From NCBI GenBank assembly GCA_013329355.1, contig DUKK01000030.1:1-20372 (forward strand): a stretch of 20,372 nt of DNA, given 5' to 3'. The notes below the pieces were generated by a model. It had not been told where the DNA came from. It saw nothing but the letters and a program-made list of their open reading frames with translations, and ran no database searches. The position numbers and the translations under genes were made by a program. The stretch comes from Candidatus Poseidoniaceae archaeon (GTDB lineage: Archaea > Thermoplasmatota > Poseidoniia > Poseidoniales > Poseidoniaceae). Shown piece after piece: positions 7,801-14,674 of this stretch. Each line of letters starts with the position of its first letter. Position 1 is the stretch's first letter.

Positions 7801-8902
7801 TTGCTAGCATACAGGCAGGATTGACCGAGGCAGCTGCAAGGCCTGACGGTCGAGAGCGACCATAACGTAGACGGAAACCACCGGGCTCTTGGGGCGATCC
7901 AAAGACAGGCCTTCCAGCGATTATGTCATCCATAAATTTGGTAATTGGCTCGATCATACGTGATTTAAATTTGACTTCATCAGAATCATCTTTTTGTTGG
8001 CCCTTTTCAGCATATTTGCTAATGAAATCCCAGCCAGCAATCTTCATCCTTTCAGTGTGCTTACGTATCTTTGGCGCTTTCAGACACATCCCTTCACCGA
8101 TTACTAAAAGGACACCACCACGAATTCTTGGTTCATCGATATTTCGTACATTACCATATCCTGAACACTCAATGCGTTCAGTGGATTCTCCGTTGATCAT
8201 TACCGGACAGGCGCGGACAATTTCATCAATTTCTTCCGGACTTGGCCTATACTGAAGGTTACCTCGATAGAGACCAAACTCCTCTTTGACCCGCTCAACT
8301 TCAGGGGTTGTAGGTTGATATTTACCGATATTTAATTCAATTCTGATCATATCAGCAATCAATACTGCTAATGCCTGAGCTGTTCCACCTGCTGCCCTAA
8401 TCGGTCCAGCAAAGTGAACAGAGACAAATTGAGAACCATCAACATTGTTCAGTAATCTGATTTCACTGATTCCTTCAAGAGGTGCTACAAGAACAGCCTC
8501 CGTCAGTATTGCAAGTCCAACACGTATACCAGCATCTATTGCAGTTACTAAGTCATGCCCTTGATCACGGAAGCCACGCGCTACGGATTGCGCCATTAGC
8601 ATCGAGGTAGTTTCACGATCATGCTGCGCGAGCATTTTTCTTATGTCATCGGCTACTTCATACTCACCAAGATATTCAACCAGTAATTTTTCTGTTCGTC
8701 CGGCTAAGTCTGCGGCTCTCGGAATTTCAACAAACGGCCTGTAATCCAAATTTTTACCGCGAGCGATTTCCGCAATACGGTATGCGTCATCGGTTCGCTC
8801 ATCCATCCACTGCTGGTAATTATCCATCTCGTTTTCTAGTCGTAACAGATCAAGACCATCAATCGGATTCAGTTCCGACTGCGCATTGACCTTATCCGAC
8901 AT
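4847..8902 (-). CDS. polC: DNA polymerase II (PolD) large catalytic subunit DP2
   Basis: DP2 is the catalytic subunit of the archaeal replicative polymerase PolD, working with the DP1 exonuclease subunit (not in this window) and PCNA. With the start at 8902 it has 1351 residues. The N-terminus aligns with other DP2 proteins from about MDNYQQWMDE, with EIPRAADLAGR after it. RMGRPEKSAPR and the polymerase motif KRRNCDGDEDA follow, with the acidic DGDED at residues 1082-1086 as the presumed metal site of the double-psi-barrel core. One Cys/His zinc site begins at Cys838/Cys841, and another (CLKCG) at Cys1249/Cys1252. The last eight residues, QMSLSDFL, fit a PCNA-interacting (PIP) box. The stretch encoded at about nt 6640-6860 is charged and coiled-coil-like. 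No intein motifs were seen. The frame opens at 9037, but the extra 45 residues look unlike DP2, so 8902 is preferred. Confidence 0.95.
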   Translation of the reverse strand: MSDKVNAQSELNPIDGLDLLRLENEMDNYQQWMDERTDDAYRIAEIARGKNLDYRPFVEIPRAADLAGRTEKLLVEYLGEYEVADDIRKMLAQHDRETTSMLMAQSVARGFRDQGHDLVTAIDAGIRVGLAILTEAVLVAPLEGISEIRLLNNVDGSQFVSVHFAGPIRAAGGTAQALAVLIADMIRIELNIGKYQPTTPEVERVKEEFGLYRGNLQYRPSPEEIDEIVRACPVMINGESTERIECSGYGNVRNIDEPRIRGGVLLVIGEGMCLKAPKIRKHTERMKIAGWDFISKYAEKGQQKDDSDEVKFKSRMIEPITKFMDDIIAGRPVFGSPQEPGGFRLRYGRSRPSGLAAASVNPACMLAMDDFITIGTQMKIERPGKACAITPSDYTDGPWVILNDGRFVRCDTVEDFNQVKGKISTVWDNGEIVIGYGEFLENNKHLVPAGYSVDWWASDLIEALNTPESVEQFCSIMKLSRDACPTGVPGLSKELFTDTNLRFKVRLNWQRFLIKQQPNWQQARAIAERFKTSLPPPHNPWFLDLPIEWLPELIEVLQQSKIEGDEENRCLRIEGGVLGWDAEIMTHMPPANITYGDIKNAPGQKFRVNDFIFDQNHSALWTLQQHGLAKGAALMLGLAHHHDGDDLVITTGWHAMMEAFGFAIEENEPILIVDSVQIFRDKIAKLNQAKAVLSKEEERLMELEKERAIQRISAETNARQLGKSIAETDEIGRIAAANIADPGPDEVDKYINSQIERDDYRVDGILPIIKKISKLRWHHSAPVRIGCRMGRPEKSAPRIMNPMAHTLFPIELNGGNQRLLINAADKQDIRVQLGLRTCVTCGKKSPMLSCHHRKMNEYGETVAGQKCGGRTEFKKPLEANRRRRGEITTVPIASMIEDAMINLQLERLPSNIKCMKKIASKNQTPEALEKGILRAKYDLPVFRDGTVRFDMSDVPVTHFKPEEIEVSWRRLVNLGYTHDYLGNELVSDDQMLELYPQDFIVAKNAGDYFVRTAQFIDELLTRYYGLEPYYNVSNVNDLVGHLICALAPHTSGGVLSRIIGWADCSGGYAHPLFHASKRRNCDGDEDAIMLLMDGLLNFSREILPANRGGQMDAPLVLTTRLNPTEVDKEALNVDSGWYYERDFYEATQTCPHPKAIANRVDFVERRLETVAAVRGYGFTHDCESISSGPALSAYKTLDTMVDKMNGQLDLGHRLRAVDVRKVASSVIRSHFLPDIRGNLNAFARQKVRCLKCGHSYRRMPISGKCIQVSKASNAGFGSLGVTKSAGDLCNGNLALTVSEGAVRKYIKVTQHVMEKYGVDTYTKQNVEWMANSTDSLFQNDRARQMSLSDFL

Positions 8903-9046
8903 GGCGCTCACTGATGGACAAGGAAGCCGACCGCTTATCAAAAATTGCCTGTTGTCGCACAGATAATCATGCAGATTAACCAATATGGGATTGAGAAATG
9001 TCAAGGAAAGTTCATGTCCTACTGATTTGAGCAGCAATCGTTCAGC

Positions 9047-9643
9047 ATGTCACAAACAGTTCGTAGCCATCCACATTGGTCAAGACTCGTAGATTTAGTT
9101 CGTGAATTAGCGTTCATAGATGGGGGCAATGATGACGCTTTTACTCTAGCTAGCGGGCGAAAGTCCCGTTGGTTTTTTGATACCAAACCAGTAATGATGC
9201 ATCCTGAGGCGAGTCACATCATAGGTGAATTACTGAACATCAGGATGGACGAATTAGGAGCGAATTTCGTTGGCGGTTTGGAACTAGGCGCAGTGCCATT
9301 GACTGCAATTGCTGTATCCATGTCGCCAAAAGATTCCAAGCGTCGGGGTTTCATGGTGCGGAAAGAGCCCAAGGGTAGGGGCGGCCGCAAGACTAACAAC
9401 CCCCCCGGAATTGAAGGTTCATCACTATCAGCGGGTGGAAAAATAGTGATTGTTGAGGACGTGACGACCACAGGAGGTTCGGCAATAAAGGCGGTTGAAA
9501 GAATTCACAATGACACGGATTGTGTGGTGATTGCAGTAATCAGTATCGTGGATCGAGAAGAGGGTGCTGTAGATGCATTTGCCGCTGCTGGCATACATTT
9601 TGAGAGCCTAATGGATAGAAGTGATGTTGCGAACTCAGAGTGA
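9047..9643 (+). CDS. pyrE: Orotate phosphoribosyltransferase
   Basis: PyrE joins orotate to PRPP to make orotidine monophosphate in pyrimidine synthesis. The PRPP-binding loop VIVEDVTTTGGSA is at residues 134-146. The N-terminal substrate segment TLASGRKSRWFFDTK is at 33-47. The catalytic basic segment VRKEPKGRGGRK (104-115) is followed by a Gly/Pro/Ser-rich loop to about residue 130 that looks slightly longer than usual. Length (198 aa) fits the family. The 144 bp between this start and the preferred polC start at 8902 must hold divergent promoters, but I could not identify a clear TATA box or Shine-Dalgarno site there. The next gene begins within the stop codon of pyrE (GTGA, 4-bp overlap), which suggests translational coupling. 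Confidence 0.93.
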   Translation: MSQTVRSHPHWSRLVDLVRELAFIDGGNDDAFTLASGRKSRWFFDTKPVMMHPEASHIIGELLNIRMDELGANFVGGLELGAVPLTAIAVSMSPKDSKRRGFMVRKEPKGRGGRKTNNPPGIEGSSLSAGGKIVIVEDVTTTGGSAIKAVERIHNDTDCVVIAVISIVDREEGAVDAFAAAGIHFESLMDRSDVANSE

Positions 9644-10938
9644 ATACCATGACTAGATTGGTTTACCCGTTGACTGAACCAACAACAGGCCTGTTTGAAA
9701 ATAATCCGGATAGAACTTCTGTAGAGAGGTTCAGATTTTTTCACGCCGATGAGGGAAAACCACTTGCTACCCCTTGGCAGGTTGCGCTATCACGCGCAAT
9801 CATGCTGCGCCAATACCAACTCCCTGAGGGATTTATTCTCGACTGTGCTTGTGGTAGTGGGATTCAAATTACGGCATACTCAGAAATCCTCAATCTCCCT
9901 GTTGTCGGGGTTGAGTTGAATGAGAGCAGGGCGCGTGCGAGCGCAGTGAATTTTCGGACCGTGTTCACTGAACGAGGCGGAACTTCTCTTGAACGACTGA
10001 ACGACACGGTATTTGTGGTCGGTGATGGGCGCAATGGAGACAACATAATGGCAACACTAACAGCGGCAGGTAATGTCACACAGAATGTCGCATTTCTTCA
10101 TCTTGACCCCGCACGACCAAGAAACAGTCGCGCTCACGCTCTAACCGAGATGGCACCTCGGTTGGACGAGGTTTTCACAGGCTGGAAAAAACACCTAAAT
10201 GAAACCCAGGAAGGTCCAGCGATACTACTGGATTTGTCTCCTCGAATTTCCACGAATCAAATGCTTGAGGTTGAAGCCTTGGTAGAAAGCTTCTGGCCCG
10301 GGCTGCATAAAACGTGGACTTGGACATCAAGAGGTAGGGGTAGAATCGATCGGTTAGCATTATGGGTTGGCTGTATAGCAGAACCAGATTTTCCCAGACG
10401 ATTTGTCAGAATCCCTCCAGATCCTACCCAACCACCGTTCATCATGCTCGGCGGCGAACCCATCACAGAAGCGTCCAAGGCCGTACGGGCAGTCTCGGCA
10501 AACCTAAAGCGCGGGGCCTATTTGTCGATTGTCGATTCTGCCTTGGTCGAATCAGGATTAGTCGATGAGTGGCTCCAGACATTATCCTTCGGAAATGAAT
10601 ATGTTTGGCTACAAACTACGGGACGAAGGCCGATAATTTATCATCAAAAACGGCTTGAAAATAGTGCCGAGGAACGGACGAACCTCATTCCAATTTCAGG
10701 ACGTATTGTCGACTTTATTGATGCAGATCTGACGTTAGATAGTATCGACCAATTTGTTGAAATCGCCTTACATCATGATATACAGCGACTCACTATCCGG
10801 GCGGAAGTTGCACCAGACTTACAGCCTAAATTACAAGGATCGCTTGACCGACAGTTAGTTAGGCGGCATGGGACTAAAGAAGGCTTCATCATCAAGCATC
10901 CATCCCAAGCTCAGCATCTAATTTGTATTGTTGATTAG
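9640..10938 (+). CDS. Class I SAM-dependent methyltransferase with THUMP-like domain
   Basis: A Rossmann-fold methyltransferase occupies roughly residues 45-250. Motif I is LDCACGSGI (67-75), the SAM-ribose acidic residue is Glu92 in VVGVELNESRA, Asp129 sits in VVGDGR, and the catalytic-site motif is LDPARP (155-160). Together with the following lysine-poor segment and the region AYLSIVDSALVESGLV, this resembles the family annotated as 'THUMP-like domain' methyltransferases (DPAR motif, then a domain with a conserved AVIRAGL-type segment), best known from bacteria. The substrate is unknown; RNA is likely from the domain, but this is inference. The GTG start overlaps the pyrE stop by 4 bp; an in-frame ATG at 9649 is equally possible. 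117 bp separate it from the ribosomal cluster. Confidence 0.75.
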   Translation: MNTMTRLVYPLTEPTTGLFENNPDRTSVERFRFFHADEGKPLATPWQVALSRAIMLRQYQLPEGFILDCACGSGIQITAYSEILNLPVVGVELNESRARASAVNFRTVFTERGGTSLERLNDTVFVVGDGRNGDNIMATLTAAGNVTQNVAFLHLDPARPRNSRAHALTEMAPRLDEVFTGWKKHLNETQEGPAILLDLSPRISTNQMLEVEALVESFWPGLHKTWTWTSRGRGRIDRLALWVGCIAEPDFPRRFVRIPPDPTQPPFIMLGGEPITEASKAVRAVSANLKRGAYLSIVDSALVESGLVDEWLQTLSFGNEYVWLQTTGRRPIIYHQKRLENSAEERTNLIPISGRIVDFIDADLTLDSIDQFVEIALHHDIQRLTIRAEVAPDLQPKLQGSLDRQLVRRHGTKEGFIIKHPSQAQHLICIVD

Positions 10939-10993
10939 CCACTAAATGGGTGTAAATTATCAAATCAAAACCCACTTGCTGCATCGCGGTCTT

Positions 10994-11003
10994 GATATAT
11001 AGG
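10994..11003 (+). promoter_or_regulatory. TATA-box promoter of the uS13-uS4-uS11-Rpo3 cluster
   Basis: GATATATAGG is the best TATA-like match in the 117-bp gap. Archaeal spacing of about 25 bp puts the transcription start near 11023, giving a leader of about 33 nt that ends in a Shine-Dalgarno site, GGTGA at 11045-11049, six bases before the ATG at 11056. The start position is predicted, not measured. Confidence 0.6.
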
Positions 11004-11020
11004 AGGTTGGTCGGGAACTT

Positions 11021-11039
11021 GCTTCACACTGTGTGTAGC
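11021..11039. promoter_or_regulatory. Imperfect 19-bp palindrome at the predicted start of the ribosomal transcript
   Basis: GCTTCACACTGTGTGTAGC pairs with itself except for one T-T mismatch each side of a central T; the inner CACACTGTGTG is perfect around that base. It lies on or just after the predicted transcription start (about 11023), so it could be a DNA operator or a 5' hairpin in the mRNA. Ribosomal operons are often autoregulated through leader structures; no specific regulator can be named from the sequence. Confidence 0.4.
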
Positions 11040-11055
11040 ATCAAGGTGAAATGAT

Positions 11056-11523
11056 ATGGCCCGACCAAAAACCGAAGACCTAGGTGAAGATTTTTCCTAC
11101 ATACTGCGTATGGCTGATACCGATATTGACGGTCTAAAACCGCTTGCTACTGCTCTTACGGCGGTAAAAGGCGTAGGTGCCAGAACTGCAAATCAGATAT
11201 GCAAGAACACCGGCTTCGATGCGGCATCACTCGCTGGACACCTATCGGTTGATGACCAAGAAAAGCTCCGCTTAGCGATTGAAGGATACAATGAGTCAGT
11301 TCCACTATGGATGCTCAACCGCCAAAGAGATTTAGAAACTGGTGATGAATTACACCTAACCGGCCAGCAGGTCTCTTTCACCCTCAAAGACGATGTTACC
11401 AGACTACGGTCTATCAAGTGTTATCGCGGTGTCAGGCACGCTACTGGTAACAAGGTGCGTGGCCAAAGGGGCCGTTCCAACGGGCGCGGTGGTCTAACAC
11501 TCGGTGTAAGCAGAAAGAAGTGA
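11056..11523 (+). CDS. rps13: 30S ribosomal protein uS13
   Basis: uS13 sits in the head of the small ribosomal subunit and touches the P-site tRNA and the intersubunit bridge. The 155 residues match the archaeal form: the early helix-two-turn-helix segment ALTAVKGVGARTANQIC, and the C-terminal basic tail KCYRGVRHATGNKVRGQRGR ending in GVSRKK. Start ATG 11056 is supported by GGTGA six bases upstream. It is the first gene of a four-gene unit (uS13, uS4, uS11, Rpo3), an order conserved across archaea; uS4 begins 9 bp after its stop. Confidence 0.97.
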   Translation: MARPKTEDLGEDFSYILRMADTDIDGLKPLATALTAVKGVGARTANQICKNTGFDAASLAGHLSVDDQEKLRLAIEGYNESVPLWMLNRQRDLETGDELHLTGQQVSFTLKDDVTRLRSIKCYRGVRHATGNKVRGQRGRSNGRGGLTLGVSRKK

Positions 11524-11532
11524 GGGATGTAG

Positions 11533-12183
11533 ATGGGAGAGCCAAAATTTTCGAGACCTAAGTTTGACACACCTTCGCACCCGTGGAAGGCCGCAAGAAT
11601 CGAAGAAGAACACGCTATCAAGGCTCAGCACGGGCTAAAGAACATGCGGGAGATATGGAAGGCCAAATCCCAACTTCGACGCCATCGACGTCAGGCAATG
11701 CGTCTAATTGGTATGATCGATACTAGTGAAGGCCATGGTAAGCGAGAGATGGAGGATTTACTGCGCTCGCTTCACAACAAAGGATTGATACAATCTGATG
11801 CAAGCCTCGACGACATTCTTTCTTTAGCTACTGAAGACATTCTTAATCGCCGTTTACAAGCCCAAGTCTACTACAAAGGACTGGCTACTACCATGAAGCA
11901 AGCCAGACAATTGGTCAATCATGGTTTGATCTGCATTGGCGACCAAAAAGTCACCATACCGTCATATCCGGTATCACGTGACGAAGAAGAACACATAAAA
12001 TATCATCCAAGCAGCGAATTAAATAATCCAGAACACGCAATACGTAAAGCGATTGAGGGCCGCAGAGAGAAAGCTGAGTATGCGGTGGAAGAAGTCGATC
12101 CCGAAGCAACCCCTGAATTCGCAGCCGAAGTAAAACAAGCAGCTGAAGCAGCACCATCAGTTGAAACTGGGGGCGATGAATGA
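11533..12183 (+). CDS. rps4: 30S ribosomal protein uS4
   Basis: uS4 is a primary 16S rRNA-binding protein that starts assembly of the small-subunit body. The N-terminal part has the archaeal/eukaryotic pattern (HPW at 16-18, basic LRRHRRQAMRL). The S4 RNA-binding domain runs from about residue 106, with RRLQAQVYYKGLA, the QARQLVNHGL turn and VTIPSYPV. The last 50 or so residues form an acidic Glu/Ala-rich tail (EEVDPEATPEFAAEVKQAAE), a common archaeal uS4 extension that is likely disordered. Its stop overlaps the start of rps11 by 4 bp (ATGA), so the two are probably translated in a coupled way. Confidence 0.97.
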   Translation: MGEPKFSRPKFDTPSHPWKAARIEEEHAIKAQHGLKNMREIWKAKSQLRRHRRQAMRLIGMIDTSEGHGKREMEDLLRSLHNKGLIQSDASLDDILSLATEDILNRRLQAQVYYKGLATTMKQARQLVNHGLICIGDQKVTIPSYPVSRDEEEHIKYHPSSELNNPEHAIRKAIEGRREKAEYAVEEVDPEATPEFAAEVKQAAEAAPSVETGGDE

Positions 12184-12566
12184 TGACAAGGAGAGCAATC
12201 GTCAACATCTTCAGTTCATACAACAATATTCTCATGACTGCTACCGATTTGACTGGTGCGGAAACCATAACCACTTGCTCCGGTGGCCAAATGGTCAAAT
12301 CGTCCAAGGATAGCGGCGGTCAATTTGCAGCCACTAGAGCTGCTGAAAAATTAGCAGACGCACTGAAAGACAAAGAATTCACTCAATTAATCGTCAAGTA
12401 TAGGGCACCAGGTGGCAACTTATCTAACAACACAGGGCCCGGTGCTCAAGCGGCAATCAGAGCGCTCACACGTGCTGGTATGACGATTACCAGAATTGAA
12501 GATGTAACTCCAATCGCCCACGATGGGACCAAAAAGAAAGGCGGCCGCAGAGGCCGACGTGTATGA
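12180..12566 (+). CDS. rps11: 30S ribosomal protein uS11
   Basis: uS11 forms part of the platform of the small subunit near the mRNA exit and the 3' end of 16S rRNA. At 128 residues it is full length: VNIFSSYNNILMTATDLTGAE near the N-terminus, GGQFAATRAAEKLAD in the middle, the RAPGGNLSNNTGPGAQAAIRAL segment, and a typical C-terminal tail with PIAHDG, then GGRRGRRV. The start is in the ATGATG doublet at 12180-12185; either Met could be used, but the first gives the ATGA overlap with rps4. It is followed by rpoD after 12 bp. Confidence 0.97.
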   Translation: MMTRRAIVNIFSSYNNILMTATDLTGAETITTCSGGQMVKSSKDSGGQFAATRAAEKLADALKDKEFTQLIVKYRAPGGNLSNNTGPGAQAAIRALTRAGMTITRIEDVTPIAHDGTKKKGGRRGRRV

Positions 12567-12578
12567 TGTGGTGATACA

Positions 12579-13508
12579 GTGAAAGCAGAAATTGTAGAAG
12601 GCTGGCCAAAAGAAAACTCGATTAGAATCTCGCTTAGCGATACCGATGCATCACAGGTTAATGCAATCAGAAGAGCGTTAATCTCCGATGTTCCCAAGTT
12701 AGCAATCACCCGGGTTAATATCAGTCAAGGAGTTGTTGAAACCGATGGTCAGATACTAGAATCAGTCAACGTTTTACCCGATGAAATGCTTACTCATAGA
12801 CTGGCAATGATTCCAGTTCCAACATTCCCAGAAGAAAAACTCTCATTCTTCGAAACCTGTCCGGTTTGTATTGATATGGTTGAAGCAGAAAAGGGATGTC
12901 CGCAGTGCCAAGTGCTTTATTCGCTAAATATTCAAGGACCCGCTGCAGATTCTGAAGAAGAGCACATTACAGTATATGCTGGGGATTTAACCACTATATC
13001 AGACCCAATGTTTGACATTAGAGAAGAACACAAAAGAATTCCAATTACCATTCTGTCCAAAGGCCAATTCCTGGAACTGTATGCTTTTGCCACCCTTGGC
13101 CGTGGTTCCAGTCACCAGAAGTGGTCGCCAGTTTCCGGTGTCGGGTTTAGTAGCAGAAATGTTGCCAAACTAAACAACGCTAAGAAGGCTGAAGCCCTAT
13201 TCGCACTTAATTTGAAGACTGGTGATGGGAGAGCTATTGATGCAAAGTTATTCGGCAAGAATAAAACAGTTGATGATGTCAATACAGTAATCGATTTGGA
13301 AAGAGCTCTGCACCAAGTGGGCCCGGGAACCGGTCGAGATGCCGATTTCGACGGAGCAATTACCCTCGAACCGGTTGATGGAAGTTATGTTTTGACCTAC
13401 GAAACCGATGGTAGCATGACACCCGTAACAGCCTTCAATTTGGCAATGGATGAGTTAACAAACAGATTCGCCGGATTGAATGAAGAAATCAGTGCGGCTC
13501 TAAAGTGA
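12579..13508 (+). CDS. rpoD: DNA-directed RNA polymerase subunit Rpo3 (RpoD)
   Basis: Rpo3 (subunit D) pairs with Rpo11 to form the alpha-like dimer on which archaeal RNA polymerase assembles. The N-terminal dimerisation part shows VNAIRRALISDVPKLAITRV, followed by the LPDEMLTHRLAMIPV alpha-motif. Domain 2 carries four cysteines, Cys94, Cys97, Cys107 and Cys110 (CPVC...CPQC), which could hold a metal ion or an Fe-S cluster as in some archaeal D subunits; which one cannot be told from sequence. The dimerisation motif returns near the end (DGSMTPVTAFNLAMDEL). At 309 residues it is somewhat longer than many homologues, with an insert around 185-235. The start is GTG at 12579, with GGTGAT just upstream. 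Its stop lies 2 bp from the convergent purM stop. Confidence 0.96.
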   Translation: MKAEIVEGWPKENSIRISLSDTDASQVNAIRRALISDVPKLAITRVNISQGVVETDGQILESVNVLPDEMLTHRLAMIPVPTFPEEKLSFFETCPVCIDMVEAEKGCPQCQVLYSLNIQGPAADSEEEHITVYAGDLTTISDPMFDIREEHKRIPITILSKGQFLELYAFATLGRGSSHQKWSPVSGVGFSSRNVAKLNNAKKAEALFALNLKTGDGRAIDAKLFGKNKTVDDVNTVIDLERALHQVGPGTGRDADFDGAITLEPVDGSYVLTYETDGSMTPVTAFNLAMDELTNRFAGLNEEISAALK

Positions 13509-13510
13509 TC

Positions 13511-14674
13511 TCAATAGTGAGAGTACTCAATACCCAGTGGCTTGTGGGTCACTCTCCTACCGGTGTCGACAACTTTACCGATAATATCTACGCCAGACAT
13601 TCTATCTTGTAACCAGCCCAGGATTTCTCCAGCATGTTGCTCGCTAACGGCAATAATCATACCACATCCCATGTTGAATGTTCGATACATTTCCCACGTT
13701 TCAACCGCCCCAAGGTCGCCCAACCAGGAAAATTCTGGATGAACGGTTAACGGGTTGGTAATTTCCCACCCTAATGTTTCATGTAACCGAAGCAGGTTTG
13801 ACAGTCCCCCTCCAGTTATGTGGCAAATTGCTTTGAGATTGTTGATTGAAAAACTACATTCTTCCAATTGCGATTGATTGATTAAATCCACAACTGGATC
13901 ACAATAAATTCTCGTTGGGTTAAGGAATATTTCTCCTATGGTTATCGCCTGATTATCATCATTGAATCGCACGATTTCCCTTCCGGGAGACTGAGATGAA
14001 AATGGGGCTGGGTCGGTATATTGCAATCCGGCGTGCTCAATAATACGACGGACTAAAGAGTAGCCGTTGGAGTGTATACCGGAAGAGGGTAGACCAATCA
14101 TTACATCACCAGCAGTAAGATTTTCCCCGGTAATTGCGTTACCTTTTTTGAGATATCCGAGTGCAGTTCCAGATAAATCCAATTCGGTGACAATACCTGG
14201 CAATGAGGCAGTTTCTCCACCGGCCATAGTCACCCTTGCCAACCGACAAGCTTCTGCTAGCGACGCGCCAAGGGCAGCATGAACTTCTGGATCAGGTTTT
14301 GGAACCGCAACATAATCGACAAAGGCGATTGGCTCAGCGCCGACACACAACAGGTCGTTGACGTTCATTGCCATGCAATCTATGCCAACTCCAGACCACT
14401 CATTGAGTGCTGCAGCAATCTGTAATTTGCTACCAACTCCGTCAGTCGCTAATGCTAACAGATGGTCGCCAAATTCAATCAATCCGCCGAAGCCACCAGG
14501 TAAGTCAACAGGCGCCCCCGGCGTTCCAGTCGGTCTCACTGACTTACTGAGCGAGGAGACTAGAGAAGCAACAGCCGAACCTTCAAGGTCGATATCTACG
14601 CCAGAACTGGCATAGTCCATCTTATCAGCCATATTACTTCCAGCCATAGGCAGGCAATGAACAAATCGGCTCAT
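13511..14674 (-). CDS. purM: Phosphoribosylformylglycinamidine cyclo-ligase (AIR synthetase)
   Basis: PurM closes the imidazole ring in purine synthesis, using ATP to turn FGAM into AIR. The family motifs are present: YASSGVDID (21-29), the ATP/metal segment ALATDGVGSK (74-83), GIDCMAMNVNDLLCVGAEP (97-115), GGETA (152-156), GIHSNGYSLVR, and HITGGGLSNLL. The 387-residue frame is longer than the usual 345 or so. About 14 of the extra residues lie before the Met at codon 15, which is the start that homologues would suggest. I keep the first ATG (14674) because it overlaps the stop of the upstream hydrolase in an ATGA arrangement typical of coupled translation; 14632 is the alternative. Confidence 0.95.
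   Translation of the reverse strand: MSRFVHCLPMAGSNMADKMDYASSGVDIDLEGSAVASLVSSLSKSVRPTGTPGAPVDLPGGFGGLIEFGDHLLALATDGVGSKLQIAAALNEWSGVGIDCMAMNVNDLLCVGAEPIAFVDYVAVPKPDPEVHAALGASLAEACRLARVTMAGGETASLPGIVTELDLSGTALGYLKKGNAITGENLTAGDVMIGLPSSGIHSNGYSLVRRIIEHAGLQYTDPAPFSSQSPGREIVRFNDDNQAITIGEIFLNPTRIYCDPVVDLINQSQLEECSFSINNLKAICHITGGGLSNLLRLHETLGWEITNPLTVHPEFSWLGDLGAVETWEMYRTFNMGCGMIIAVSEQHAGEILGWLQDRMSGVDIIGKVVDTGRRVTHKPLGIEYSHY

Noticed and set aside
6141..8255. Four long plus-strand open frames inside polC
   Set aside because: They lie opposite a strongly conserved gene, have no recognisable motifs and are explained as antisense shadows.
8903..9037. N-terminal extension of the polC frame to 9037
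   Set aside because: The 45 extra residues show no similarity to DP2, would run to within 9 bp of the pyrE start, and leave no room for divergent promoters; MSDKVN at 8902 fits better.
10944..10977. Hairpin after the methyltransferase gene as a terminator
   Set aside because: Stem AAATGGGT/ACCCACTT has an A-C mismatch and an 18-nt loop and is not followed by a T run, which archaeal termination usually needs.
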